A DNA stretch of 32,503 nt, from assembly GCA_003165295.1 (NCBI GenBank), contig PLTC01000121.1:4746-37248 (forward strand), in the 5' to 3' direction. Positions 19,126 to 27,212 of the stretch are shown one piece after another (within the stretch, counting starts at the first letter, position 1; every line of letters starts with the position of its first letter). The notes under the pieces were generated by a model. That model ran no database searches. It was not told the DNA's origin and was given only the letters and a program-made list of their open reading frames with translations. The translations under genes and the position numbers were made by a program. Source of the stretch: Rhodospirillales bacterium (GTDB taxonomy: Bacteria; Pseudomonadota; Alphaproteobacteria; Azospirillales; Azospirillaceae).

Positions 19126-19866
19126 ATGCGGGTGACTGACGCCGAAACTGTCAGGGAAGGGGATGCCCCGTTTCAATTGCGGGGAGGGTCCTTCACCATG
19201 ATGGTGCTCAAAATACTCGACCCAGCGTCCGAGACGTTGTTCTCCCGTCTCAGCGAAAAGGTTCGTCTTGCGCCCAATTTTTTTCGCAACTCCGCGGTCG
19301 TGCTCGACCTTGAATGCCTGCCGGAGACTCAGGTTTGCGACTTTGGCGACATTAAGGCCAGGTTACGGGACTGCAATCTGATTGCGGTTGGGGTGCAGGG
19401 CGGCCATCGACTGCAACACGAGGCGGCGTTGCGCGCCGGCCTGCCGCTGGTGCCGAGTGGCCGGCCGACCCGAACCGACAACCGGCCGGCCCAGGCCGCA
19501 GGCCAGACGGTGCCGCCGCCGTCCCGCCCGACCCTGGTGGTCAGCGAGGTGGTGCGTTCGGGCCGGCAGATTTACGCGCCGGGGGGTGATCTGGTGGTGA
19601 CGGCGATGGTCAGCGCCGGTGCCGAGTTGCTGGCCGACGGTCACATCCACGTTTACGGCACACTCCGGGGCCGGGCGCTGGCCGGTCTTTCGGGCGACAC
19701 CACCGCGCGCATCTTCTGCCTCAGTCTCGAGGCGGAAATGGTTTCGATCGCCGGCCTCTACCGCGTCAACGAGGACTTCACACCGGAGATCGTGCGAAAG
19801 CCGGTCCAGATATGTCTCAAAGAGGGGTATCTTTGCCTCGAACCGTTCTTCCCCGTCGGTCGTTAA
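19126..19866 (+). CDS. minC: MinC, septum-site inhibitor
   Basis: A 246-residue inhibitor of FtsZ polymerisation at the cell poles. The N-terminal FtsZ-interacting domain (about 15-105) is divergent. A Pro/Arg linker (about 106-135) leads to the conserved C-terminal beta-helix that binds MinD and dimerises: VRSGRQIYAPGGDLVVTAMVSAGAELLADGHIHVYGTLRGRALAG, then ARIFCLSLEAEMVSIAGLY (both read in parts). The ATG at 19126 is very close to GGGGGAA; the in-frame GTG at 19132 has better spacing and may be the real start. First gene of minCDE. Confidence 0.93.
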   Translation: MRVTDAETVREGDAPFQLRGGSFTMMVLKILDPASETLFSRLSEKVRLAPNFFRNSAVVLDLECLPETQVCDFGDIKARLRDCNLIAVGVQGGHRLQHEAALRAGLPLVPSGRPTRTDNRPAQAAGQTVPPPSRPTLVVSEVVRSGRQIYAPGGDLVVTAMVSAGAELLADGHIHVYGTLRGRALAGLSGDTTARIFCLSLEAEMVSIAGLYRVNEDFTPEIVRKPVQICLKEGYLCLEPFFPVGR

Positions 19867-19889
19867 CCCCATTTCGCAGGAGAGGCTCC

Positions 19890-20705
19890 TTGGGCCAAAT
19901 CATCGTGATGACTTCCGGCAAGGGCGGGGTGGGCAAGACGACCTCGAGTGCCGCATTTGCCACCGGGTTTGCCTTGCGCGGCCACAAGACCGTGGTCATC
20001 GACTTTGATGTCGGACTGCGCAATCTGGATCTGGTGATGGGCTGCGAACGCCGCGTCGTGTTCGACTTTATCAACGTCATCAACGGCGAAGCCAAGCTCT
20101 ACCAGGCACTGATCAAGGACAAGCGGGTCGAGAACCTGTACATTCTGCCCACGTCCCAGACCCGGGACAAGGATGCCCTGACCAAGGAGGGCGTCGAAGC
20201 GGTAATGGACGAATTGCGTAAGGAATTCGAGTTTATCATCTGCGACTCACCCGCCGGTATCGAAAAGGGTGCGCTGATGGCGCTCTATTTCGCCGATCAG
20301 GCGGTGGTCGTGACCAATCCTGAGGTGTCTTCGGTGCGAGACAGCGACCGCATTCTGGGAATGCTGGCCGCCCGTTCGCGTCGGGCCGAGCTGGGGCAGC
20401 CGCCGGTGATCGAGCACCTGTTGCTGACCCGCTACGACCCGATTCGGGTCGAGCGTGGCGAGATGCTCAATGTCAATGATGTCCTGGAGATTCTGGCCAT
20501 TCCACTGTTGGGCGTGATCCCGGAAAGCCAGGCGGTGTTGCGCGCCTCCAACGTCGGCGTCCCGGTCATCCTTGATGACACCAGCAATGCCGGCATGGCC
20601 TATGCCGATGCCGTGGCGCGTTTTCTTGGAGAACAGCTCGAACACCGCTTCGTCAAGCCTGAAAAGCGGGGCCTGTTCTCCCGGCTCCTGGGGAGAACGG
20701 CATGA
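19890..20705 (+). CDS. minD: MinD, septum-site-determining ATPase
   Basis: A 271-residue ParA/MinD ATPase that carries MinC to the membrane and oscillates under MinE control. The deviant Walker A is SGKGGVGKTTSS at about residues 9-20, switch regions FDVGLRNLDL and CDSPAGIEKGAL follow, and the amphipathic membrane-targeting helix is at the end (KRGLFSRLLGR). Length is canonical (E. coli 270). A TTG start is chosen because AGGAGAGG lies 4 nt upstream and gives the family N-terminus (GQIIVMTSGKGG). The open frame runs 26 codons further upstream into minC. Its last 4 nt overlap minE. Confidence 0.97.
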   Translation: MGQIIVMTSGKGGVGKTTSSAAFATGFALRGHKTVVIDFDVGLRNLDLVMGCERRVVFDFINVINGEAKLYQALIKDKRVENLYILPTSQTRDKDALTKEGVEAVMDELRKEFEFIICDSPAGIEKGALMALYFADQAVVVTNPEVSSVRDSDRILGMLAARSRRAELGQPPVIEHLLLTRYDPIRVERGEMLNVNDVLEILAIPLLGVIPESQAVLRASNVGVPVILDDTSNAGMAYADAVARFLGEQLEHRFVKPEKRGLFSRLLGRTA

Positions 20706-21019
20706 GAATCTTTAATTTCTTTCGACCCGCCCAGCCGCCCAAAGTTGAATCCTCGGCCCACCATGCCAAGGAACGTCTTCAGATCGTCATGGCTCATGAA
20801 CGTGCGAGCCGCGACGGCCCCGACTTCCTGCCGTTGCTTCAGCAGGAGTTACTGGCGGTGATCGCCAAGTATGTGGACGTTGACCAGAACAAGGTCGAAG
20901 TCAAGCTCGACCGCAGTAACGAAATCTCGACCCTCGAGGTCAACATCGAGTTGCCTTCCCGGCGGCCCGAACCACGACGGCAGCGCGCGGCCCTCCAGGG
21001 CGCGGCCTCCACCCCCTGA
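20702..21019 (+). CDS. minE: MinE, topological specificity factor
   Basis: A 105-residue protein that stimulates MinD ATPase and so confines MinCD to the poles. The N-terminus is the amphipathic membrane helix (RIFNFFRP), followed by the MinD-contact helix (AKERLQIVMAHERA) and the dimeric beta domain (LLAVIAKYVDVDQNKVEVKL, ISTLEVNIELP). E. coli MinE is 88 residues; the extra Arg/Pro-rich tail (PEPRRQRAALQ) is not conserved. ATGA overlap with minD indicates coupling. Confidence 0.96.
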   Translation: MRIFNFFRPAQPPKVESSAHHAKERLQIVMAHERASRDGPDFLPLLQQELLAVIAKYVDVDQNKVEVKLDRSNEISTLEVNIELPSRRPEPRRQRAALQGAASTP

Positions 21020-21191
21020 ACCGTCAATCCTCTGAACCGCCCCCGGCCGACGCGGCAGCCCTTCCGGTTATGGGGCAGCTGGTCGCTCGAAGGGTTGCAT
21101 CTCCCGGCCGCTTCCGGCACCGTCTGTCATGCCACCGGCCGGTGACACTGTTCATCGGCATCCGGTGCCGCCAGCGGTGGGGGTACCGATC

Positions 21192-21653
21192 ATGTTGACC
21201 ATGGCCGTAAATGGCAGGACCTTAACGGTAACGATCCCGGGCGATACGCCGCTGCTGTGGCTGTTGCGGGAGCAACTTCAGTTAACCGGCACCAAGTTCG
21301 GTTGCGGTGCCGGGCTGTGTGGTGCCTGTACCGTGCTGATCAATGGCCACGCGGTTCGTGCCTGTTCGGTCCCGGTCTCGTCACTGGACGGCGCCGAGAT
21401 CGTCACCATCGAGGGTCTGGACCGCCGGACGGATGCGGTGGCGGCCCGGGTCATCGACGCCTGGATTGCCGAACAGGTTCCCCAATGCGGCTACTGCGCC
21501 CCCGGGATGATCATCGCCACCATCGCTCTGCTGCGCCGAACGCCGCAGCCCGGCGACCAGGAGATTGATGCTGCCATCACCAACCTGTGCCGCTGCGGCA
21601 CCTACCCGCGCATCCGCAGGGCCATTCATCGCGCGGCCTCGACCACGCCTTAA
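21192..21653 (+). CDS. [2Fe-2S] small subunit of an aldehyde/isoquinoline oxidoreductase-type molybdenum hydroxylase
   Basis: A 153-residue IorA/CoxS-type subunit that passes electrons from the molybdenum site. It has two cluster domains: plant-type [22 protein letters not shown], whose cysteines are in the first half, and the four-helix type with QCGYCAPGM and [14 protein letters not shown] in the second half. The in-frame ATG at 21192 gives the family N-terminus ([11 protein letters not shown]); the upstream extension lacks similarity. It has no signal peptide, so it would be exported with its Tat-carrying partner encoded 60 nt downstream. Substrate unknown. Confidence 0.93.
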   Translation: MLTMAVNGRTLTVTIPGDTPLLWLLREQLQLTGTKFGCGAGLCGACTVLINGHAVRACSVPVSSLDGAEIVTIEGLDRRTDAVAARVIDAWIAEQVPQCGYCAPGMIIATIALLRRTPQPGDQEIDAAITNLCRCGTYPRIRRAIHRAASTTP

Positions 21654-21713
21654 CAGGGTAGCGGTCGGAATGCCTGAGGGTGTCCCCGGCCGCCGGATCC
21701 GGGGCCGCCCGCC

Positions 21714-23894
21714 ATGTCGCCGTTGATCACACTCAGCCGCCGCGCCGTCCTTAAGGGAACCGGCGCCCTGATTCTCGGCTTCCAACTGCCCTTCCTGCCA
21801 CTGCCGCCCGCGGTCGCCGGGTCGACTCCGATGCCGGTCAATGCCTGGCTCAGGATTTCCGCGGCTGGCGTTACCATTCTGGTGGCGAAGGCCGAAATGG
21901 GTCAGGGTGTGTTCACAGCCCTGCCCATGCTGGTGGCCGAGGAGCTTGACGTGGACTGGCAGACGGTACGGGCCGGGCCGGCGCCGTCGGACGCCGGCAC
22001 CGCCGGGCTGGTCCCGGGCGGCATGCACACCGGAGGCAGCACCAGCGTCTCTGCTTCGTTTCTGCCGCTGCGTCGGGCCGGAGCCGCGGCCAGACTGATG
22101 CTGATGGCGGCCGCGGCGCGCCTCTGGCGGGTTCCCATCACCGAACTGACCACGGCGAACGGCGCGGTCAGCCACGCCGCCACCGATCGGCGCGCGGGTT
22201 ACGGTGCGCTGGCCGGACTCGCGGCCCGGCAGCCGGTGCCACCCGATCCGCCGCTGCGCGATCCGGCGACCTGGACACTTATCGGCCGGTCGCTGCCCCG
22301 CCCCGACACCCCGGCCAAGGTTACCGGGCTGGCCCGCTTCGGGCTCGATATCCGCCTGTCCGACCTGCTGTACGCCGCGATCCGCCACTGCCCGGTGCTG
22401 GGCGGGACCCTTGCCAAGATCGACGCCGCGGCGCTCAAGGACAAGAGTACGGCAACCGGCTATCGGGCGGGTATCGTCGCAGTGGTATCGCTGCCCGACG
22501 CGGTGGCGGTGGTTGCCGAGGGCTGGTGGCAGGCCCAAAGCGCGCTGGCCGAGGTTGCCGTCTCGTGGAACGAAGGGGCCAATGCCGGGCTGGCCAGCAC
22601 CACCCTTGACCCGACCCTGAGCAAGGCCCTCGACCCCGGCAACCCCCGGGCCATCGCGATTGCGGCCAGCCGGGGCGATATCGACCGCGCCATGGCCGGC
22701 GCCGTGCGGGTGGTGGAGTCGGTCTATCGCCTGCCGTTCCTGGCCCACGCGCCGTTGGAGCCGATGAACGCCACCGCCAGCGTCACGGCGACCCGGTGCG
22801 AATTATGGCTGCCGACTCAGGACCAGGAGCGTTACCTCACGGTGCTGCCGCCGTTGCTGGGGCTCAAGCCCGACCAGATCGCGATCCATACCACGTTCCT
22901 GGGTGGCAGCTTCGGGCGGCGGCTCGAGTGCGATTTCGGAGTCGAAGCGGCGCTGCTGTCCCGGGCCGTGGGCCGGCCGGTCCAGGTGATCTGGTCGCGG
23001 GAAGAGGACATCCGCCATGACTTCTACCGCCCGGCCAGCGTCAGCCGGATCACCGTCGGCCTGGACGGCGCCAACCGCCCGGTGGGCTGGCGTCACCGCG
23101 TCGTCGCGCCCTCAATCCTGGCCCGGGTACGCCCGATGGCGCTCAAGGACGGCCTGGACGGCGCCGCGGTGGCGGGCATCGCGGACCAGCCCTACGCCCT
23201 GCCGGCCCTCTGTGTGGACTATGTCCGGCAGGATACCGGCGTGCCGGTGGGCTTCTGGCGCTCGGTCGGCCACGGTAACAACGCCTTTTCGGTGGAGAGC
23301 ATGATCGACGAGGTGGCGGCGGCCATCGACCGCGATCCTTGCGTGCTCCGACGGGAGTTGCTCGCGGGATCGCCCCGGGCGCTGCGGGTCCTCGACCTGG
23401 CCACCGACCAGGCCGGCTGGCCCCGGCCGCCGGCCCCGGTGGCCGGCGGTCGACGAGGCCGCGGCCTCGCGCTGCACCAGGCCTTTGGCAGCGTGGTGGC
23501 CGAAGTGGCCGAGGTCACCGTGTCCGACGATGGCCGGCTTCGGGTCGACCGGGTGGTCGCGGCCATTGATTGCGGCGTCGCCATCAATCCTGATCTGATC
23601 CGCGCGCAACTCGAGGGCGGCATCCTGTTCGGGCTCTCGGCCGCGCTCACCGGTAAGATCACCATCGACAAGGGGCGCGTGGTCCAAAGCAACTTCCATG
23701 ACGCCCCGGTGCTGACCCTGCGCGATGCTCCGGTCATTGAGGTCCACATTGTCGACAGCGCGGAACCGCCCGGCGGCGTCGGCGAAGCCGGAACCCCGCC
23801 CATCGCCCCGGCCCTGACCAATGCCATCTTTGCCGCCACCGGACGGCGTCTGCGGTCGCTGCCGGTGGGCGATTACGATCTGGCGAGCGGCTGA
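21714..23894 (+). CDS. molybdopterin-binding large subunit, IorB-type, Tat-exported
   Basis: A 726-residue catalytic subunit of the xanthine oxidase family, IorB-like. It starts with a Tat signal (LSRRAVLKGTGALILGF), unlike cytoplasmic xanthine dehydrogenases, so the folded complex should work in the periplasm. Family features in order: AKAEMGQGVFTALPMLVAEEL, GRSLPRPDTPAKVTG, FLAHAPLEPMNATA, GGSFGRR, WSREEDIRHDFYRP, FWRSVGHGNNAFSVESMIDE, VDRVVAAIDCGVAINPD, and the active-site Glu 691 in PPGGVGEAGTPP. Partner is the [2Fe-2S] protein just upstream. No cytochrome c subunit, XdhC-type chaperone or MCD-cofactor gene is adjacent. Aldehyde, isoquinoline and other N-heterocycle substrates all fit the family; the sequence does not decide. 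Confidence 0.92.
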   Translation: MSPLITLSRRAVLKGTGALILGFQLPFLPLPPAVAGSTPMPVNAWLRISAAGVTILVAKAEMGQGVFTALPMLVAEELDVDWQTVRAGPAPSDAGTAGLVPGGMHTGGSTSVSASFLPLRRAGAAARLMLMAAAARLWRVPITELTTANGAVSHAATDRRAGYGALAGLAARQPVPPDPPLRDPATWTLIGRSLPRPDTPAKVTGLARFGLDIRLSDLLYAAIRHCPVLGGTLAKIDAAALKDKSTATGYRAGIVAVVSLPDAVAVVAEGWWQAQSALAEVAVSWNEGANAGLASTTLDPTLSKALDPGNPRAIAIAASRGDIDRAMAGAVRVVESVYRLPFLAHAPLEPMNATASVTATRCELWLPTQDQERYLTVLPPLLGLKPDQIAIHTTFLGGSFGRRLECDFGVEAALLSRAVGRPVQVIWSREEDIRHDFYRPASVSRITVGLDGANRPVGWRHRVVAPSILARVRPMALKDGLDGAAVAGIADQPYALPALCVDYVRQDTGVPVGFWRSVGHGNNAFSVESMIDEVAAAIDRDPCVLRRELLAGSPRALRVLDLATDQAGWPRPPAPVAGGRRGRGLALHQAFGSVVAEVAEVTVSDDGRLRVDRVVAAIDCGVAINPDLIRAQLEGGILFGLSAALTGKITIDKGRVVQSNFHDAPVLTLRDAPVIEVHIVDSAEPPGGVGEAGTPPIAPALTNAIFAATGRRLRSLPVGDYDLASG

Positions 23895-23925
23895 CCGGCC
23901 TTAACCCCGGTTGCGGAAAGGATCT

Positions 23926-24558
23926 ATGGTGTATGCAATAAAGGAAATCTTCAAAACCCTGCAAGGCGAAGGTGTTCATACCGGACGGACGGCGGTGTTC
24001 TGCCGGTTTGCCGGCTGTAACCTGTGGTCGGGGCGCGAAGCCGACCGCGGAAACGCGGTCTGCCGGTTCTGCGATACCGATTTCGTCGGCACCGACGGTC
24101 AGGATGGCGGTCGATTCGACACCGCGGAACGGCTGGCCGAGGCCATCGCCACGGTCTGGGGCGACCGGCCCGAACACCGGTTCGTGGTATTCACCGGCGG
24201 CGAACCGCTACTCCAGCTCGACGGACGGCTCCTGGCCGTCTGTCACCGGCACGGCTTCGAAATCGCCGTCGAGACCAACGGCACCCTGTTGCCGCCCGAG
24301 GGCATCGACTGGCTCTGCGTCAGCCCGAAGGCCGGCGCCCCCTGGCGGCTGCGCCGCGGTCATGAACTCAAGCTGGTCTTCCCCCAGCCCGGCCTCGACC
24401 CGGCCGACTGCATCCACCTGCCCTTCCGGCATTTCTGGCTCCAACCCCAGGATGGCCCCGGGCGCGTCGCCCATACCGCGGCGGCGGTCGCCTGGTGCCT
24501 GGACCACCCACTCTGGCGGCTCAGCCTCCAGACCCACAAGCTGATCGGAATCCCATGA
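23926..24558 (+). CDS. queE: 7-carboxy-7-deazaguanine synthase QueE
   Basis: A 210-residue radical-SAM enzyme that converts 6-carboxytetrahydropterin to 7-carboxy-7-deazaguanine on the way to queuosine. The N-terminus YAIKEIFKTLQGEGVHTGR is canonical. The cluster motif is the unusual C-x14-C-x2-C of this subtype (CNLWSGREADRGNAVCRFC), followed by FTGGEPLLQLD, ETNGTL, CVSPKAG and LQTHKLIGIP. GGAAAGGA lies just upstream of the ATG at 23926. The last 4 nt overlap queD, giving consecutive steps of one pathway in one unit; queC is not in the window. Confidence 0.96.
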   Translation: MVYAIKEIFKTLQGEGVHTGRTAVFCRFAGCNLWSGREADRGNAVCRFCDTDFVGTDGQDGGRFDTAERLAEAIATVWGDRPEHRFVVFTGGEPLLQLDGRLLAVCHRHGFEIAVETNGTLLPPEGIDWLCVSPKAGAPWRLRRGHELKLVFPQPGLDPADCIHLPFRHFWLQPQDGPGRVAHTAAAVAWCLDHPLWRLSLQTHKLIGIP

Positions 24559-25085
24559 CTTTTTCCGTGACCCGCCAGATCGCCATCGATGCCGGCCACC
24601 GCATCATGACCCACGGCTCCAAATGCCGTTACCTGCACGGTCACCGCTACACGATAGAGGCCAGCAGCGAAGCGCGCCATCTTCACACCAGCGGCGAGCA
24701 GACCGACATGGTTATCGATTTTTCCTTCCTCAAGGAGGAAATGCTGGCCGGAATCGATCAACCCTGCGACCACGGTTTCATCGCCTGCTGCGACGACCTC
24801 GAACTGTTGAACCTGCTCGCCCCCGCCGACACAGCCGCAGAGACCTGGATCTCGGATCTGCGCGAAACCGTCCGCACCACTGGTCATGCCGCCACCACCG
24901 ACTGCCGGCTCGGCACCAAGCTCTACCTGATTCCCGGCCAGCCCACCGCCGAATGCCTGGCGAGGCACTGGTTCGAGCGACTCGCGCCCCGGGTATTGGC
25001 GCGCAGCCGAGGACTGGCGGTGCTCAAGGCCCTGGTGGTCTGGGAAACCCCCAACTGCCGTGCCGAGTACCGCCCGGTCGGATAA
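24555..25085 (+). CDS. queD: 6-carboxytetrahydropterin synthase QueD
   Basis: A 176-residue PTPS/QueD-family enzyme that makes 6-carboxytetrahydropterin from dihydroneopterin triphosphate. Zinc ligands are His 15 (DAGHR) and the pair in KCRYLHGHRY, whose Cys is the catalytic one; TDMVIDFSFLK, PCDHGF, PTAECLARHWFERL and VWETPNCRAEY follow. Bacterial QueD is usually about 120 residues; the extra length is an internal insertion between the CDHGF and PTAEC segments. The start overlaps queE by ATGA. It makes the substrate of QueE. Confidence 0.94.
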   Translation: MTFSVTRQIAIDAGHRIMTHGSKCRYLHGHRYTIEASSEARHLHTSGEQTDMVIDFSFLKEEMLAGIDQPCDHGFIACCDDLELLNLLAPADTAAETWISDLRETVRTTGHAATTDCRLGTKLYLIPGQPTAECLARHWFERLAPRVLARSRGLAVLKALVVWETPNCRAEYRPVG

Positions 25086-25137
25086 GACCAGGGCCGTCGC
25101 GAGTCGGTTGTCGAACCCGGGCTCACGTCATGCAGGT

Positions 25138-25187
25138 CCAGGGCCGTCACGGCCCTGGTGGGAGGTCAAAGGGGGCAAAGCCCCCTT
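25138..25187 (+). terminator. twin hairpins after queD
   Basis: First hairpin: stem CCAGGGCCG / CGGCCCTGG around a three-base loop (25138-25158). Second: AAGGGGGC, loop AAA, GCCCCCTT (25169-25187), followed by TATGTCATTCTTTCC. Both are perfect. They lie 53 nt past the queD stop and probably end queED transcription. The second has only a weak T tract. Confidence 0.65.
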
Positions 25188-25445
25188 ATGTCATTCTTTC
25201 CGCTCGCCGGTATCAGAACCGGATTGCCGGTCTGCCCATGGCCGGCAGACCATCGCCGGTTATCACGGCTTTTTCACGCGCTGTTTGGCGTCCACCTACC
25301 CGATAGCGACGGCGCAATACAACCATAACAGTCATATCATATAGTACATTCAATCAATTCGAGACAAGCCCCTGCTGGACACCAGGGGGAGGCCGGCCAC
25401 GCCGCTTCCATGATCCCGGGACCACGACCGGTACGAACAGCTACC

Positions 25446-25474
25446 TTGACATGGGTCTTTACGTCATAAACAAT
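25446..25474 (+). promoter_or_regulatory. candidate promoter for the GH25 gene
   Basis: A perfect TTGACA at 25446-25451, then 17 nt, then AACAAT at 25469-25474 (4 of 6 matches to TATAAT). It lies in locally A/T-richer DNA and would give a 5' leader of roughly 180 nt ahead of the GH25 start. Confidence 0.4.
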
Positions 25475-25658
25475 CATGCGTGCCATCATCAAAAATGACG
25501 GGGCCGACTGCATTCACAGCCCCGACTGCGCGTATGACCCTGTCCACGAGCACCGTTTCAGTATGGTAATGGCAACCTCCTGCCGTCTCTGATCCTCGGG
25601 AACGGAGGGCTGGCTACGGCAATCGGATGGCATCATCGCGATATGAGGAGACGATATC

Positions 25659-26327
25659 ATGGCAATTACGGGCATCGATCTCTATAGCGGTACCGGCAAG
25701 GTAAACTGGTCTCAGATCAAGGATAGTGGCAACCAATTTGCTTATATTCGAGCCGCTTACGGTGATCAGCTTGATACCGCGGCGCTTGGAAATTACAAGG
25801 CGGCCAAGGCCGCCGGGCTGACCTGCGGATTTTATCAATTTTTGCGTCAGACGCGGGACATTTATCAGCAAATAGCGATAATGTTACGGGCATTGGGCCT
25901 TGCCGGCTACGGAAGGGGTGATTTACCGCCGGCGCTGGACGTCGAGGATAATCCAGCTTATGACGGCAATTGGAATACCGCCAATAATGCGGGATATGTC
26001 GATAGCCTGAGAAGGTGGGTTAGACTCATAACGGCGAAGACCGGCAAACCTCCGGTCATTTATACCCGAACAGAATTTTGGAACAATGGCATCGGGAGTC
26101 CACCTGGATTTGGACAGTGTCCGTTATGGATCGCCCGTTATTACTCTCGCGGCAAAGGCTCGGGAAGTTTACCGCAGACCAAAGGCCCCGGAAACTTACC
26201 GCTCGGCTGGAAGACTTATAGCCTTTGGCAGTACTCTGATCGTGGAAGCTTTACTGGCTCCTCGTCCAGATTTGATCTTAACCTGTTCAACGGCACGGGT
26301 CAGGAACTGGCCGCTCTGACCCTGTGA
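25659..26327 (+). CDS. GH25-family lysozyme (muramidase), no signal peptide
   Basis: A 222-residue glycoside hydrolase family 25 catalytic domain, expected to cut the MurNAc-GlcNAc bond of peptidoglycan. The barrel pattern is clear: GIDLYSGTGKVNWSQIKDSG (Asp 7), AYIRAAYG, GFYQFLR, PPALDVEDN with the catalytic D-x-E pair Asp 94/Glu 96, PPVIYTRTEFW, CPLWIARYY, SLWQYSD, and terminal RFDLNLFNG. No signal peptide or membrane segment is present, so export would need a holin, lysis or a secretion device. GAGGAG lies 8 nt before the ATG. Codon use is far more A/T-rich than the neighbours, which suggests recent acquisition, perhaps from a phage. It is followed by an M15 peptidase gene. Confidence 0.93.
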   Translation: MAITGIDLYSGTGKVNWSQIKDSGNQFAYIRAAYGDQLDTAALGNYKAAKAAGLTCGFYQFLRQTRDIYQQIAIMLRALGLAGYGRGDLPPALDVEDNPAYDGNWNTANNAGYVDSLRRWVRLITAKTGKPPVIYTRTEFWNNGIGSPPGFGQCPLWIARYYSRGKGSGSLPQTKGPGNLPLGWKTYSLWQYSDRGSFTGSSSRFDLNLFNGTGQELAALTL

Positions 26328-26356
26328 CTGGCCATGTCCAAGTGGATATTGCGCAC

Positions 26357-26391
26357 CACCATAGCCATAAACCCCACCATAGTCATTAACC
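26357..26391. repeat. 17-bp imperfect direct repeat upstream of the M15 gene
   Basis: CACCATAGCCATAAACC (26357-26373) and CACCATAGTCATTAACC (26375-26391), 15 of 17 identical, period 18. They end 13 nt before the next start codon and abut its ribosome-binding site GGAGAG (26394-26399). A regulator or RNA-binding site is possible, but nothing proves it. Confidence 0.7.
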
Positions 26392-26404
26392 ATGGAGAGC
26401 CATC

Positions 26405-27184
26405 ATGGCGCTTACCGACTTGATTCCCATTCCAGGCAACATCAATCCCGGGGTGGTCAACGCCAAGCAGGCAACCATGCTGTCGCTGCTGGGCAATCCC
26501 CGGACCTCCTACAGCAATGACTGTCAGAGCGTGACCAATCCGACCCTGCGCGATCTGATTGTGGTTCAGGATGTCGGCCCCTTCAAGGCACAGGGTCTGC
26601 GGCCGGCGGTGGAGTCCCTCACGACGATCCTGACCGAGGTGGCCAAGGAACAGGCCGAGGTTTACGGGGCACTGGGAAGCGCCGGCATGCTGTGCGCCCG
26701 TCTGGTCCGCGGCTCGGCCACCTCGATCAGCAACCACTCGTGGGGGACCGCCATCGACCTGACCCTGAACGGCGTGCTGGATACCCGGGGCGACAAAAGG
26801 GTTCAGGGGGGGCTGGCGCAGATCGCGCCGATTTTCAATCGCAACGGCTGGTATTGGGGGGCGGGATTCCGCACCGAAGATGCCATGCATTTCGAGTGCG
26901 GGGATGCCCTGATCCGGCAGTGGCTTGAGAAAGGGGTGATTGGCTCCACGGGCGCCACCGGCTCCGCCGGCTCCGGGTCGCGGCAGATACTGATGCTCGG
27001 TGATCGCGGCCCCGAGGTCACCGCGCTCCAGGAAAAATTGAACGCCCACGGCGCGCAAATCACCGCCGACGGCATCTACGGCCGGGACACCCAGGCCGCG
27101 GTCATGGCCTTCCAGTCCTCCAAGGGGCTGGCGGTCGATGGTGTGGCCGGGGCCGCGACTCAGGCCGCACTTGGGAAGTCCTGA
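26405..27184 (+). CDS. M15-family peptidase with C-terminal peptidoglycan-binding domain
   Basis: A 259-residue protein. The catalytic part (about 45-175) resembles VanY/M15 D-Ala-D-Ala carboxypeptidase or L-Ala-D-Glu endopeptidase domains: zinc ligands His 111 and Asp 118 in SNHSWGTAIDL and His 162 in AMHFECG. A Gly/Ser/Thr linker (about 180-192) joins it to a PG_binding_1 domain (about 195-256: LMLGDRGPEVTALQEKLNAHG and DGIYGRDTQAAVMAFQ). No signal peptide is visible. GGAGAG sits 5 nt before the ATG. GC is nearer the chromosome than that of the GH25 gene. With GH25 it makes a glycan-plus-peptide cutting pair. Confidence 0.9.
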   Translation: MALTDLIPIPGNINPGVVNAKQATMLSLLGNPRTSYSNDCQSVTNPTLRDLIVVQDVGPFKAQGLRPAVESLTTILTEVAKEQAEVYGALGSAGMLCARLVRGSATSISNHSWGTAIDLTLNGVLDTRGDKRVQGGLAQIAPIFNRNGWYWGAGFRTEDAMHFECGDALIRQWLEKGVIGSTGATGSAGSGSRQILMLGDRGPEVTALQEKLNAHGAQITADGIYGRDTQAAVMAFQSSKGLAVDGVAGAATQAALGKS

Positions 27185-27212
27185 CGCTCAGCGGCCAGAA
27201 CCGTCGGTCGTT

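Larger units (their letters stand above)
25086..25658. other. long hairpin-rich non-coding region upstream of the GH25 gene
   Basis: About 570 nt with no credible gene. The first part holds two strong hairpins (25138-25158 and 25169-25187), then GGTCTGCC / GGCAGACC arms at 25229-25236 and 25244-25251 and nested CCGGT palindromes. From about 25,262 it becomes A/T-rich (TATCATATAGTACATTC region). A -35/-10 pair is at 25446-25474. Bases 25500-25523 can pair GGGGC with GCCCC. The region is long enough for a structured leader or small RNA. Confidence 0.6.

Noticed and set aside
21381-22748. 455-codon open frame antisense to the molybdenum hydroxylase genes
   Set aside because: It spans two real genes and their gap on the other strand, and shows no family motif.
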